This document shows positions 37,282 through 49,219 of a stretch of 64,000 bases of DNA, one piece after another. Source of the DNA: Atherix ibis (lineage: Eukaryota > Arthropoda > Insecta > Diptera > Athericidae); assembly GCA_958298945.1 (NCBI GenBank), contig OY282607.1, forward strand, positions 54,599,020 to 54,663,019, read 5' to 3'. Both the position numbers and the translations under genes were made by a program. Positions within the stretch are counted from its first letter, which is position 1, and each line of letters begins with the position of its first letter. The notes under the pieces were generated by a model that saw only the letters and a program-made list of their open reading frames with translations, did no database searches and was not told the origin of the DNA.

Positions 37282-38993
37282 CGAGCCCTATTTCATATGT
37301 ATTGATCCAGGGCAAAAATTTTTATTATGTGTTAGCATATGAACTCATACAGGTTAATTTTTTTATCAACAAAATATATTATATTTTTTACTTTAAGATA
37401 CAACAATTCTCTAAATTTTCCACAAAAAATTTTTGTATTTTATTTATCTAGAAGTATTTTATATATCAATTACAAAAGAAACATCTATTTCATATGTATT
37501 GGTCTAGCCATTAAAACTCATCAAACTTGTACGGAATTGTCTTTAATACTTTGTAACATCCCCTTTCGCACTCAAAATTTTCTTTATTCGATTTGGCATG
37601 CTTGCAACTAGTGTCCTACAATATTCAGGTGTGAAACTTTCCCAAATAGTCCGCAGTTTTGCCTTTAAATCTCCAACTGTCCTTTGTGGTTCCTTGCGGA
37701 GCTTTTTTTTCATTACCCCCCACAGAGTTTCAATTGGTGATAAGTCAGGGCTGCTGGATGGCCAATCTAAGACGGAGATATTGTTATCAGATAGCCATTT
37801 CATACTTTTCTTGGAAGTATGGCATGCAGCGCCATCCTGCTGAAAAATGAAATGACCATCGATATCCTTCAATTGTGGGATCGCAGGTAAAAGGTGGTGT
37901 TTAAGGATGAATATATATTTTTCGGAATTCACAATTCCATCAATTAAATATAGATTTCCTACACCATTAGCTGACATGCAGCCCCATACCATCACCGATG
38001 CTGGAAATTTAACTTTTCGGCTGAAACAGTCTGAATGAAAGGCTTCGTCTTTTCTCCTTATAACTCTCTTCCTTGAGTCTCCAACCGCAACCTCAAAACG
38101 GGACTCATTACTCCATATAATATTTTCCCATTGACGAGGGTTCCAATTCTGACGCTCCTTGGCCCATTTTAGACGTCTCTTTTTTTGCTTTTCCGTCAGC
38201 AATGGTTTTTCTTTGGCCTGTAAATTAAAAATTATTTTTTATGTTTATTTAAATTTAAAAAAAATACGAATTATGCACCTAACTTACTTTATAAAAACCG
38301 TACCCAACTTTTTTCATTGCCCTGTGCACAGTTACAGCTGAAACTGTCCTCTTGAGCATTTTACCCCATAAAACCGAAATTTCCTCGCAGGTATCTCGTC
38401 GATTTGCCTTCAATATTCTCTCCAATGCTCGATAATCCTGCTCACTAAACGTACTTGGACGGCCAGATTTCTTTTTAATGTCAATGTTTTTATTTTTTTT
38501 ATAAAGATTTATTATATTTTGAATAGAAGATCTTGATAAAAATAAATCTTTTGCAATTTTATAAGCACTTTTTCCATTATTTGATGACTCAATTATAATT
38601 TTTCTGATATCAGCCGATATTGCCTTCCCACGTGCCATGGTGTACTCATACTGACCAGAATAAGTTCACATATTACCACAATACAATTTTTTTTAAATAC
38701 TGAGAAGTTAACGGGACTTTTTTTCAAAGAATAAAACAACCGACCTCAATACTAGAAAAATAGCTGCCTAGACCAATACATATGAAATAGATGTTTCTTT
38801 TGTAATTGATATATAAAATACTTCTAGATAAATAAAATACAAAAAATTTTTCTGGAAAATTTAGAGAATTGTTGTATCTTAAAGTAAAAAATATAATATA
38901 TTTTGTTGATAAAAAAATTAACCTGTATGAGTTCATATGCTAACACATAATAAAAATTTTTGCCCTGGATCAATACATATGAAATAGGGCTCG
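37282..38993 (-). mobile_element. Tc1-type transposon, nearly intact, long TIRs
   Basis: The element is 1712 bp, flanked by TA on both sides (37280-37281 and 38994-38995). Its terminal inverted repeats are about 225 bp long. Each carries an outer motif CCTATTTCATATGTATTGAT and an inner one CTATTTCATATGTATTGGTC about 195 bp further in. This arrangement matches the IR/DR type of Tc1 relatives such as Sleeping Beauty, where the repeated motifs are transposase-binding sites. The two arms differ at only a few bases, pointing to recent insertion. It encodes the spliced transposase described next. Confidence 0.95.
37543..38638 (-). CDS. Tc1-family (DD34E) transposase with an intron
   Basis: Exon 1 (38638-38288) and exon 2 (38217-37543) join through a 70-bp intron (donor GTAAGT, acceptor TTTACAG) to give 341 aa, the usual length. 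The N-terminal half has the paired-type helix-turn-helix (NGKSAYKIAKDLFLSRSS) and a GRPS hinge. The catalytic domain has FIFQQDGAACH and, after 34 residues, PIETLWG, which are the second Asp and the Glu of DD34E. The first catalytic position reads IIWSNESRFEV, with Asn where the family has Asp, a change explained by one G-to-A transition. The frame is otherwise complete, but the enzyme is predicted to be inactive. Confidence 0.93.
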
Positions 38994-39311
38994 TATTAGA
39001 ATAGAAATATATTTTCAAGTTTAAAGAAAAATAACTATGAATTTTAGAAATATGTATTATTTCTTAAAATAATATATTTAATAATATTATATTTGAATGT
39101 TTATTCTAAAGCATACGAAAACATTCTTTTGATGCCCAAGTAACGCACTCGGAACTCATTCAATAAGTGCCGTCAATGAGTTCCGTTTTTGTTACGTCTG
39201 ACGGCTCTTAGTTCAGCATTATGTCGTATTACGAATGAGTGCCGTCTATGGACTTGAATGACGGTACTAACTGAACTCGAAATGAATTTAGTGCGAATGT
39301 ATTGTCAATTT

Positions 39312-39501
39312 ACATTTCTATTAGTTGTCAAAATAACCAATTGCTAATTGAATGTTGCGGCGACAACAAGTTTTCCTCGTGCGTAAAATAAAGAAACGTA
39401 ATAGTACATTATATTATAATTAAATTATATTATTAGAATTGTAAATTTTCATTTCTATTAGTTGTGAAATAACCAATTGCTAATTGAATGTTGCGGCGAC
39501 A
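39312..39501. repeat. 53-bp direct repeat pair
   Basis: ATTTCTATTAGTTGT followed by AACCAATTGCTAATTGAATG and TTGCGGCGACAA occurs at about 39315-39366 and 39450-39501, with one small indel. The copies are about 135 bp apart, between the Tc1 element and imd. Confidence 0.85.
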
Positions 39502-39505
39502 AAAA

Positions 39506-39592
39506 GAAGTAGTTGCACAATGTTGTTCCTTTTTTTTGTTTTTTTATATCCAAAAAAAAACAAAAAAAGGAACAACATTGTGCAACTACTTC
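39506..39592. repeat. long near-perfect hairpin (about 40-bp arms)
   Basis: GAAGTAGTTGCACAATGTTG at 39506 is mirrored by CAACATTGTGCAACTACTTC ending at 39592. The arms extend inward through complementary T- and A-rich tracts to a loop of about six bases. The structure would fold into an extended hairpin if transcribed. Confidence 0.9.
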
Positions 39593-39808
39593 GGACACCG
39601 AATTGTTCGATGACATCGAGTTCCTAGAAATTGAATAGGTTTAAAGTTTTTTATATGGTTATATAGCTAAAAGAGGCTATTTTATTTAATTTTTAATTTT
39701 TTTTTATTAGAAGAGAATATTTTATTTAATTTTTTGTTATTAATTTTTTAATGTTATGAAAATATATTTGATTACAAAAAAAATTAAAAATATTTAACTA
39801 TAATGAAG

Positions 39809-40167
39809 ACCCAAGTAACGCAAGTTACGAAAATTAAGCTATTTAACGGCACTCTGTTCCGTCAGCTAATTACGAATTTGTTTAAGATGGGTTCAGAAAC
39901 GGTTCAGAAACTGTTCGTGCTTTGTCTGTAAAAGCCGGAACTCGAAAATTTTTTTGCTTTCATATATGGGTACACCCATACATGCAATTTCATATATGAA
40001 TGCACCCATACATGAAAGCAAACTAATTGTTTGAGCATCGGCTTGTAGCGACAAAGAACGAACAGTTTCTGAACCCATCTTGAACAAATTCGTAATTATA
40101 TGACGGAACACAGTTCCGTCAGAGTGCCGTTAAATAGCATAATTTTCGTAACTGGTGTTACTTGGGT
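39809..40167. mobile_element. foldback MITE, about 360 bp
   Basis: The outer ends ACCCAAGTAACGC and GTTACTTGGGT are complementary, and complementarity continues inward (GTTACGAAAATTA, CTATTTAACGGCACTC, GACGGAAC, AATTCGTAATTA) so that almost the whole element folds on itself with arms of about 160 bp. There is no coding capacity. A related end (CCCAAGTAACGC) occurs at about 39135, so a second, damaged element or a larger composite may be present. No clear target duplication was found. Confidence 0.8.
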
Positions 40168-40507
40168 GTTGAGACATTTTTTCGATTCTAGGAACATGTA
40201 AACAATTCGAAAATATCACTTTTTATGGATACGTTCGGTTCGATCAATTTCCAATGACATTTCGAAAATACATTTTTGGGTATTTCATTTCTCATATGTA
40301 AGTAGGGATGAATAATTGAACAATCGCGGTGTTAACTTGATTTTTTTTGGAATTTTTCAGTGTGAAGTGATTTTCTTTATTTACATCGTTTTTTGGAATT
40401 TCCTTGCCAATTTATGTCTATATAGTGCTGTGCTGCGAGTGTACAAGGTTGATCGTAATTTTATAGTAGTTATTACCTGAGGTGCCAATTTATTAGAAGG
40501 CATAGTT

Positions 40508-41414
40508 ATGTTAAAAATGCCTAAAGTAACTGAAGTGATATCGAGCATATTTTCACGATCAAAATCACAATTGGAAACAGATGCAGTGCCAACGAATGAT
40601 ACCACACCACATTCTACTACTAGAACAGTTGACTCGACCACATCATCATTGGTTCGAAATTTGGAATCCTTTCAAAGTGTGGACGAGAATAACGCGCTTG
40701 CTGAAAGGTTACCTGAAGACATAGCCGAAACTGACTTTGTCAACTATAATAGGAGTGTCAGTGCTTCGGCTGTCTCCAACAATAATGTTATTGTTAACAA
40801 CACTCAAGGGCAGAATGTCTTTCAAATATCCCATGCCAAAGGGGTGCACATAGGATCTGTCTTCCGTTTTGAAGGCGATCGTGATCAGCGAAATCCCGAA
40901 CCGACAAAACCACAACAATGGAAACGAACGCGCACCATTGAAGCTATGATGCAGTCAAACGAACCGCTCGCGCACAGAATGCTCGATATTATATCAACAC
41001 ATTTAGGTGAAGGCTGGCAGGATGTAATGCGGCAACTCGACTTTTCCGAAGGTCAAATTCATCAAGCAAAAGTCGATTATTCAATGGATGGTGGAATGAA
41101 AGAGGTTCGATATATTTATATATATGACTTCCCATAACTCCCTTAATACATATTTAACATTATTTACATATTTATTCACCATCTTGAATTATACATATGC
41201 TGGTTTCTTTAAAAAGGTTATATATCAGCTATTACTTGATTGGAGCAGAAACCTTGAAGATGCCAATCTGGGTCGCCTAACTGTTTTATTATGGAAATTG
41301 GGACATCGTGAAACAGTGCATATATTAAAAGATGCATGGAAGGCTGAAAAAATGAAAAACTCCACTATACCAACGCTAAATAAAGAGACCGATGCCGATA
41401 AAGAAAAAATTTAA
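40508..41414 (+). CDS. imd: Immune deficiency (Imd) death-domain adaptor
   Basis: This adaptor links peptidoglycan-recognition receptors to Fadd/Dredd and Tak1 in the insect IMD NF-kB pathway. Exons are 40508-41104 and 41217-41414, giving 264 aa (Drosophila 273). Residues 22-25 are LETD, followed by AVPT. This fits the Dredd cleavage site and the IAP-binding motif it exposes, equivalent to LEKD|AAPV in Drosophila. Residues about 103-121 (NVFQISHAKGVHIGSVFRF) resemble the cryptic RHIM of Imd. The C-terminal death domain (about 145-245) includes LAHRMLDIISTHLGEGWQDV and LLLDWSRNLEDANLGRLTVL, interrupted by the intron after residue 199. Either Met1 or Met4 could start translation. It converges with the Spatzle-like gene. 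Confidence 0.92.
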
Positions 41415-43944
41415 ATAATGATCAAATTACTATCAAATGCAAATACGCATTTTATGTATGATAAAATAATATCGTATATTATGTTATCTTTTATGATTTT
41501 CTAAGTGCGAATTGAGTGCAATTTTTATAAAAATAAAATTAGACTAAACTTATTTTTTATATAGAAATTATGTTATTAAAGAATCTTTAAGGACATGTTA
41601 TATCGTGATCGTGCTAAATAAGAAAATTCACTTATTTATATATACTTATAAAAAGTATACATATTTATATCCATAATATTTATATATATACATACGCCAA
41701 ATGTATGCGCAATAGTAATTTTTATGTTAAAAATAACAATAATATATATAAAAAAAAATTTTTTTGAATAAAATGTTGCATTTATATTTTAATTTGGGTA
41801 TAATTTCATTTTCGAATATTATGTTGGTTGAGTTGGTTATGTTTGACATTTTCCCTCAATTTGGGGAAAACCCAACCTAAAACCGATATAATTTCTTATA
41901 CACTAGCGGGGAATTAGCAATATCTCATTTTGGTAAAACCGCTGCATAATTGAAAGTTTTCTTTTTAACTGTGTCGTGAATATTAAAAAGACAAATTATT
42001 AGTTTTAAATTTTATCTTCTGAATGTTTTAATCAGGGACCTGCGAAGAAGGATGAAAGGCAACTGACTGTCAAATCACCAATTAGATTACAGTTTTGTGG
42101 AAATACACAATCGGAGAATTTCGTATTTTATGAATCTATTGACTGGTTGATCGCGTAGTTTTTATTTAAATATAATTTTTTAATACGAATAAATGAAAAG
42201 ATATGCCTACTCTTTAGATATGCCTAATGAAAAGAAATGGCCTCTGGGATAGTAGGCGGTCGGGTCGGGTTATTTCAAACACCATTATTACGGAAATATC
42301 GATAGTTTTATAGTTAAATAAAAAACTACTTAAGAACAAGGAGAATATTATTGATCTAGGAACGTAACAGTTTTTTATAAATAAAATTTGAAAGTTTTTC
42401 TAAAATAAGAGCCATCACTTATTTAACAATTGCAATTAATTCCTAAGATAATAAAGCATTTCTGGTAACGAACGAGCTACTCAATTTGCAAAATACAAAC
42501 TCTAGCCAATTTCCACAGAATCTTCAATGTCAATAATTTTGTTATCTCTCCACCAGATGCTCACATTGACGAAATTGTGACATTCCATCTTCTCGGAAAT
42601 TATGGCCAATTTTTACCAATGTTGTGGTTATTCCGTACATCACTAGGAAACAATCAATAGATGGCTTCAGTCACACCATTTCATGGTCCTCTTGTCTTAA
42701 ACCTAGTATTTTATATCCATGGCTACGCCTAAGGGTCCTTTTAACAGAACAAAGAAACTGTTCTGTCACCAAATGTCAGAAACGATTTGAATAATGACTT
42801 TGGTATGATTTCAGATTAGTTTAAGTGGCAATTACTATAAAGAAATTTTTGTAAATATTCGTACTTACAAAAACATTACCAATCAATAATTATTTTAAAA
42901 TTGAAATTTTTAAAGAAAACTGAGTAACAGTTAATTTTTTACAATAAATTCATAAAAAATTTATTTTATTTTTATTTTTCTGAATAGTCCAAATATTATT
43001 TTAAATAGTAATAAATTTAAACAACTTTGGTGTCATGAAATAACTTTTGAGAATTTAAATTAATGACTGCTCGAAGGAAATTCACACATTGTTGCTAATA
43101 AGCGGAGCCTAAATAAAAAGAAAAGTTAAGAATATTCAACAATAAAAGACCACACTCGTACATCATCTTTATGAGAGCAAATAAATCAATAAACGTATTT
43201 ATAAGATTTTCTACATTGATTTTCAGTCATGTTAAATTATTTTTCATATCGCTGTCATCACCAATTTATTCAAGAATAATTCCTTTTCCTCTTTACACGC
43301 GCGTACATATGTATATGTAATTATAAAAATATTAATAGAATCTAAAATAATTTTTACTCTAGTTTTTGATATTTTTCATCCAAGTTAAATTTTATAGATT
43401 GCAATATTTTATTACTAATTATGATTAATATAATTCTAGATAAATCAGATTAAAAAAAAGAAAGATGGTATATAGTTGGTATTCTTAACATTATAAATTG
43501 CGATCGATATTAATTAGACAAAAATCCTTTTTATTTTAATATATTAATTTAATGTATGGGAGAAATAGAATTTTCTATTATTAAATTTTATAAAGCATTT
43601 AAAAGTGAATGTATTTACATATTTAATGCATACCTAAAAAAAAGACTATTATTTTTTATTGAAAATATAACAAATTAGAAAAATCTTTCAGTACTACTAA
43701 AATATCCTGTTAGACAATATAATATTTATTTTTATATACGAATGATTACGATTTATTATTTTTCATTAAAATTCTACTATTTTGACTGGAATTATTTTTA
43801 ATAATTATGTTAAAGTTTTCTTCTTCCTCTGAAAAATCAGTCCATTATAGGTTCAAGAGGTTTTGTGCAATTTGTGTATTTTTATATTTACGATTACTTA
43901 TAGTCTAACGTTGTAAAGTTAAAAAAAAAAACACTACTATTCAA
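41415..43944. other. intergenic DNA between imd and the Spatzle gene
   Basis: No further exon was found. The first 350 bp contain AATAAA words and probably include the imd 3' end. The stretch 42000-42800 is less AT-rich, but no coding frame or repeat family could be recognised. Confidence 0.5.
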
Positions 43945-46409
43945 CTACAAATCACCATTCGGCTTTCGTCTTACATATTTGGCAAAATAATCTGGTCGCC
44001 AACATTTGCATGATCCAGGTATTAAGAACCAATCATAGTATAAACGCACTTGGAAACAACCGATTTCATCATGACCATCGCAATGAACTTTGGCCCCACT
44101 GATTTGTTCAACTGTCACCCCATCAGAGGCAGTGGCAACTCCAGCACGCTTTTGTAAATATTGCTGATATGCTTGGAAGTCTTGAATTTGTGGTGTTGGT
44201 GTGGTTGTTGTTGGGCCTTGTGATTCTTCAGCGTTTGGATAGAAAATTTCAGCTACCAAAAGGCTTACCCAGCGTGGAGATGATAAACATCCACCATCAA
44301 GATAATGACATCTATTTTAACGGCGAAAAGAAATTAGTGTAAAATCGTATTTACGGAGAAAATCTACGTGCAAAAACAATGTGCCAATAATTTACCTTGC
44401 CTGTAAACACCTAGTCACTTCGACAGTTTGTGTAAAGTATCCTTCGTATGGAATTTGAACAACATAACGCCATGAACCCTAAAATACATATTATACAAAT
44501 TAGAAATGATAATAATAAGAAATTTCTTTTATTTTTGTTACCTGATAATTTTTCGCAAATACTGGGGTTGCATATTCAACTTTAGCTGGACATGGAGTAG
44601 GTGGACCTTCATAACGAACTGGGCCGTGTTCTTCACGTCGTTCTGCTACAAGCGTAGGTCCTGCTGTATCACCTTGTATGGCTCTATATAAAGCACAAAA
44701 TCTAAAAAAAAGGAAATTTATTTCATTAAAATAATTAGTAGCAATTGATTTTCTGATAAATATTTATATTTAACAATTGATTTTCTGATAAATATAATAT
44801 AAAGTAAAATGTTTATTTTTGTTCAAGTTTTACTACATGTTGAGTTTAGGTATCAAATTTTGAGTGGATCGTACTTCGTCCAGTTTAAGTATAAAATTTT
44901 GAGTGGATCGTACCTCGCCTCTCTTTATATCGTGCCTTATACAAAATTTCACTATAAATTTATCGACTGATTCGAACTACGTTAGAATATTGAATGCGAA
45001 CAGTTTCATTAATTATTAACTATAACTCATAGTTTATATTGAATAAACACTTGCTTCGAAAGGACGTCTACAAAGATTACAATTCAATATATTTGACTAC
45101 CGAAAAATTAGCCAAATAATCCGAGGACATTTTACGAAAATATCATTTTCGCTTCAACGATTATTAAATATGCTATTTTTTAAGACACAAAACTAAAATA
45201 TGCCTACAATTAAACTTAATCTGTTACAAATACTAGGCATTCGCCTTCCAATGAGAAATAATTTTGTTCAAAAATATTTGATATTCAATATTGATTTTCC
45301 TATTGGATATAACAAAGGAGATGTAGAATATTCTTGAGATTAGTTTGCTGTAACTACTCATGTATGTGCATTAATTATAGTAAAATAATACAGTGCTGTC
45401 ATAAAACGTATATACATATAAAAATGAATTATTTCAATTCTTACACTCCACCACCATCACAGAATTTCCTCGATACTCGTAAGTCATCTTTCGCATCAAA
45501 AGACGGTTGTTCTTGTTCGCTATTCACATTTGATGAAAACTCCGAATTGGGTGCTGATCTCTTCGTCCTGCCGAACCGTTTGTCAATGCCGTTATTCTCA
45601 ATCGGCTCAACCGGTTCATCCTGCATAATTTGTGTTACTTTGGGCAATGTATCATCGGCCTTTAGTACCGGTAACGTTTTCGACAAGAATTTCAGTGTTT
45701 CATTTCGTATCAATTCACTAAAAATAAATTAATTAGAATAATTCGACTATATTTAATTAGTGATTTTTCTAATATGCTATTAAAAAATATGAAAGTGTTA
45801 GAGTAGAGAAATATCGGTTAAAAAATGTAAAACGTGTATTAAATAAAAGTGTATGTAATAATATTTAAAAAAAAAAAACGAAAAGAAAAGGATTTATTTA
45901 TAGTTTTTTTGCAGGTAATTTTGAAAAAAAAAATCGTTAAAAAAGCACGTGTTCTTGTTAATTACTGTTGATTTTACTTATTTAGCAAAGTCAAAAAGAA
46001 ATAGAAAGATAAAACGTTTGAGTGGAGTTTATTTTTTAATAATACTTACAAAGGATAAGGTTCTCCTAGAACATTTTGTCTCATTGGATTTTTTGGTATT
46101 TGTCCCTTATTTAAATCGCCGCAAATATTATTCACGGAAACGTAAGATTTTTTACTAAGAATATTTTTACAATCCATATTCACATGTGTGTACGGTGGTG
46201 GACGAACTTTTGGTGGAATTGCAGACGGTGACTCAACAAATGCATAGTACCTTTATTAAATAGAACGGAAAGTAAGTTCCATTAACCCGGTTAAGAAATT
46301 CAGGCTAAATTCTAGTGAAATCGCTTGCTTACCCTTCTGGTGGTTCATCGGTATCCAATCCATCTTCTGCTTTTATTGATTGTGTATAAAACAGTATACC
46401 AAAGATTGC
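43945..46409 (-). CDS. spz3: Spatzle-3-like cystine-knot ligand (5' exon missing)
   Basis: Spatzle proteins are secreted neurotrophin-like ligands of Toll receptors. Six exons join in frame: 46409-46333, 46250-46050, 45717-45445, 44701-44542, 44478-44396 and 44311-43945, for 386 aa plus an unseen N-terminus. The first listed exon begins in phase 0 with AIFGILFYTQSIKAEDG, probably the end of a signal peptide. A furin-type site, RTKR|SA, separates prodomain from mature ligand. The knot region has WRYVVQIPYEGYFTQTVEVT, then CHYLDGGCLSSPRWVSLL, and ends VRLYYDWFLIPGSCKCW. That pattern is nearest, from memory, to Spz3, and another non-Spz1 member is possible. The start exon must lie above 46409, perhaps many kilobases away. 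Confidence 0.8.
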
Positions 46410-47759
46410 CTAAAATAGATGCAAATGAAAAGGTAAACGAACGAATAATAAACGATATTCAAAATGAAAGGACAGAATACTTTGACAAAAACACGATGCA
46501 AATTAGTCTTATAATATCGGACTATTTATGTGTCTTGTATTTAGAAGAAAGGAGAAGAGACGGAAGAAGTAAATAAGTACAATAAATAAGAAAAAAATGC
46601 CTTATATTAACAGTTCTTTGACTCAGTGAAACGGTTATTTTGTTTTGTTTAAACTATTGGAAAGAAATGAATAAGATGTAGTGAATATCAAAAGAAAATA
46701 ACAAACAACCAACAACAAAAATAAGAAACGAAATAAAATAAAATATACAAAAAAAACACTACGTGTTGTTATGGCGCACTTCTGCTTTCGAATTGAATAA
46801 TAACCAAACTGCTGCACCTTCGATAATAACTTCTACTTCTTTAAGACTGTGTTACAAGCTATAGGAACGACATACAACTATGCTACGACAACGTACCAAA
46901 ACTAGGTCAATGGTTTTGAGGCCTACAAACGACCGATCGACGACGTGAATATACCAAAAGTTATTTAGGTTGTAATTTTTATATTTTGGTCATATTCGAT
47001 TCATAAGTATGGTATTTACATTTTCCTAATCTATAAATGAATATGCCCACACTCCTGAGTATGGTTTTTAATTTTCTTATTATTCTATTAATAATTTTTC
47101 TAATGGAATTTTGTTAACTAAAATTTTAAATATAAAGTATAAATATGAATTTAGACTTGGTTTGACTAATCAGATTAATCATATTTTTGATCAGCATACG
47201 TATTCGGATGGACTATTTCATGCAATTGAATACAAACGATTTATTTATTATAATAACTTATTTAATTAATCACGTATTATATATTCATAGATCGTAGCTG
47301 TAACGGTTTATTATTTTCTTATTTGGATAAATTCACTGTTAATTAAAAAGCTCTAGAGAAAAATATTGCATTCATTTTATAAAAAAAAAAAAATATAGCG
47401 TATCTTTACCAACAAAAATTTTACACTAAACGTTTAGAAGAAAAATTTATAAATACAATGTTTTTATTGTTATATTTATCAATTAAACATATTTTTTTTG
47501 CTATTTAATTTATTTTTAGTTTTATAATGTAAAGCTTTTTATTATTTTCAAGCACATAAAAGCTGACAATATTTAAAAATGTTCATATAAATTTATAACT
47601 GATATATTCAAAATAGGGTAAATTGATTTTTCAATAAGCCGTTTAATTGGGAAAGTAGCATCAGTTCATTTAAATCGATATATTTAATGGTTTATGTTTT
47701 TAAATAAACTTAAAAATATTCATAACTGATTACATAATATTTTTGTGTTTTTAAGGATT
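46410..47759. other. AT-rich DNA, probably intron 1 of the Spatzle gene
   Basis: No exon was recognised. Since the Spatzle gene lacks its signal-peptide start, at least part of this region is likely its first intron. Confidence 0.45.
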
Positions 47760-48200
47760 TAAAAAGACAAAGTACGGTACTTGGGACTAAACCTAGACAA
47801 ACGACTTACTTGGAACGCTCATACGACGTCAAAAAATACCGGATAACCCATCGAAACTGACACTAAAGAACAAACTTTAAATTTACAGCACGATGTTAAA
47901 ACCGATCTGAGCGTACAATATTGAACTATGGGGTTCTACTACGGCTTCCAATTCCCATCGCATCCAATTTGTTCAATCCAAAATCTTCCGAAAAATTGTT
48001 GATACCCCGTTCTTTGTTATTCATCGTAACCCAAATGTTCCGCTCGTTCATGATTTGTGCGTCTCTCATTATAAAAAGTTTCATTCTCGACTATTCTATC
48101 ACTATAATCCTCTCATTAAAAAGCTTTCCTTTGTTATCTTACCTAATTACAATCTTCGGCGTTTAAACAGAAATTGGCCACGAGATTTCTTAAAATGTCA
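47760..48200 (+). pseudogene. jockey-type LINE, C-terminal reverse-transcriptase relic
   Basis: Broken plus-strand frames give the typical end of a jockey-clade ORF2: VRYLGLNLDKRLTWNAH, then NIELWGSTTASNSHRIQFVQ, SKIFRKIVDTPFFVIHRNPN and finally RRLNRNWPRDFL. Stops and a frameshift lie between the first and second blocks. Only the last 150 or so residues remain, consistent with a 5'-truncated insertion. A mariner element lies about 90 bp beyond its end at 48294. Confidence 0.82.
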
Positions 48201-48293
48201 TTAGGTAGAGAAACACCGATGGGTGTTTACTCTCCCATGCTCCTGTTCTGTCATTGTAGTGTCTTTGTCATAAAATATGCTTGTTACAATATA

Positions 48294-49217
48294 CGAGGTC
48301 TGTTCAAAAAGTATCGCGAATTTTAATTTCCGTGGGTTACGTATATTCGATTTTCGATTTTTTTGTGGCGTTCTGTTGGTACTCATGTCTCTCACTTATG
48401 CCAACAAGTTCGGCCATTTTGAATGTTCAGTTAATTTTTGACAGCTGCTTTGCTTGCACGTCTTTTGGCTCGTCTTCGATTTTTGCCCATTCCAAAAAAT
48501 GGATCAAAGAATCTGTTTCGGGTACAAAAAAAAATTGGCAGGGGGGCAGAATTGGGGAATACGGTGGCTGCGGTATTATAAGTGTGTTGTTTTTGGCCAA
48601 AAATTCGCTCACAAGCAACGATGCATGAGCAAGGGCGTTATCATGGTGCAAAAGCCAATTTTTGTTCTTCCACAAATCCGGGCGTTTCTGGTGGATTGCT
48701 TCGCGCAACTTGCGCATAACTTCCAGGTAATATTCCTTATTGACCGTTCTATCCTGTAGAAACAACTCATGATGCACCACGCCACTGCAATCGAAGAAAA
48801 CTGTAAGCAAAACCTTCACATTCGACCGAACTTGGCGCGCTTTTTTCGGTCTTGGCTCGTGCGGCAGCTTTCATTGGGATGATTGAGCTTTGGTTTCCAC
48901 GTCATATCCATAAACCCATGATTCGTCACCAGTTATGATCCTCTGGAGCAAATTTGGGTCATCGCGGACAGAGACCAAAAGCTCCTTAGCATTGTTAACG
49001 CGATGCTGCTGTTGGTCGAAAAAGGCCAAAAATCGAAGACGAGCCAAAACACGTGCAAGTAAAGCAGCTGTCAAAAATTAACTGAACATTCAAAATGGCC
49101 GAACTTTTCGGCATAAGTAAGAGACATGAGTACAAACATAACGCCACAAAAATTGCAAATCAAATATACATAACCCGCGGAAATTCAAAATTCGCGATAC
49201 TTTTTGAACAGACCTCG
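48294..49217 (-). mobile_element. mariner deletion derivative with 195-bp inverted arms
   Basis: The element is flanked by TA (48292-48293 and 49218-49219), with ends CGAGGTCTGTTCAAAAAGTA. Between about 49040 and 48520 the minus strand encodes mariner pieces: IITGDESWVYGYDVETKAQS (first Asp), then NWLLHHDNALAHASLLVSEF (second Asp). The third site reads PPYSPILPPCQFFF, with Gln where Asp belongs. The N-terminal DNA-binding half is missing. The inverted repeats are not the usual 30 bp but run for about 195 bp (48294-48490 and 49021-49217), so one end is an inverted copy of the other. It cannot make active transposase but keeps both ends. Confidence 0.93.
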
Positions 49218-49219
49218 TA

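Noticed and set aside
40381..40641. Minus-strand 86-codon frame overlapping the imd start
   Set aside because: It is a shadow of the imd coding strand.
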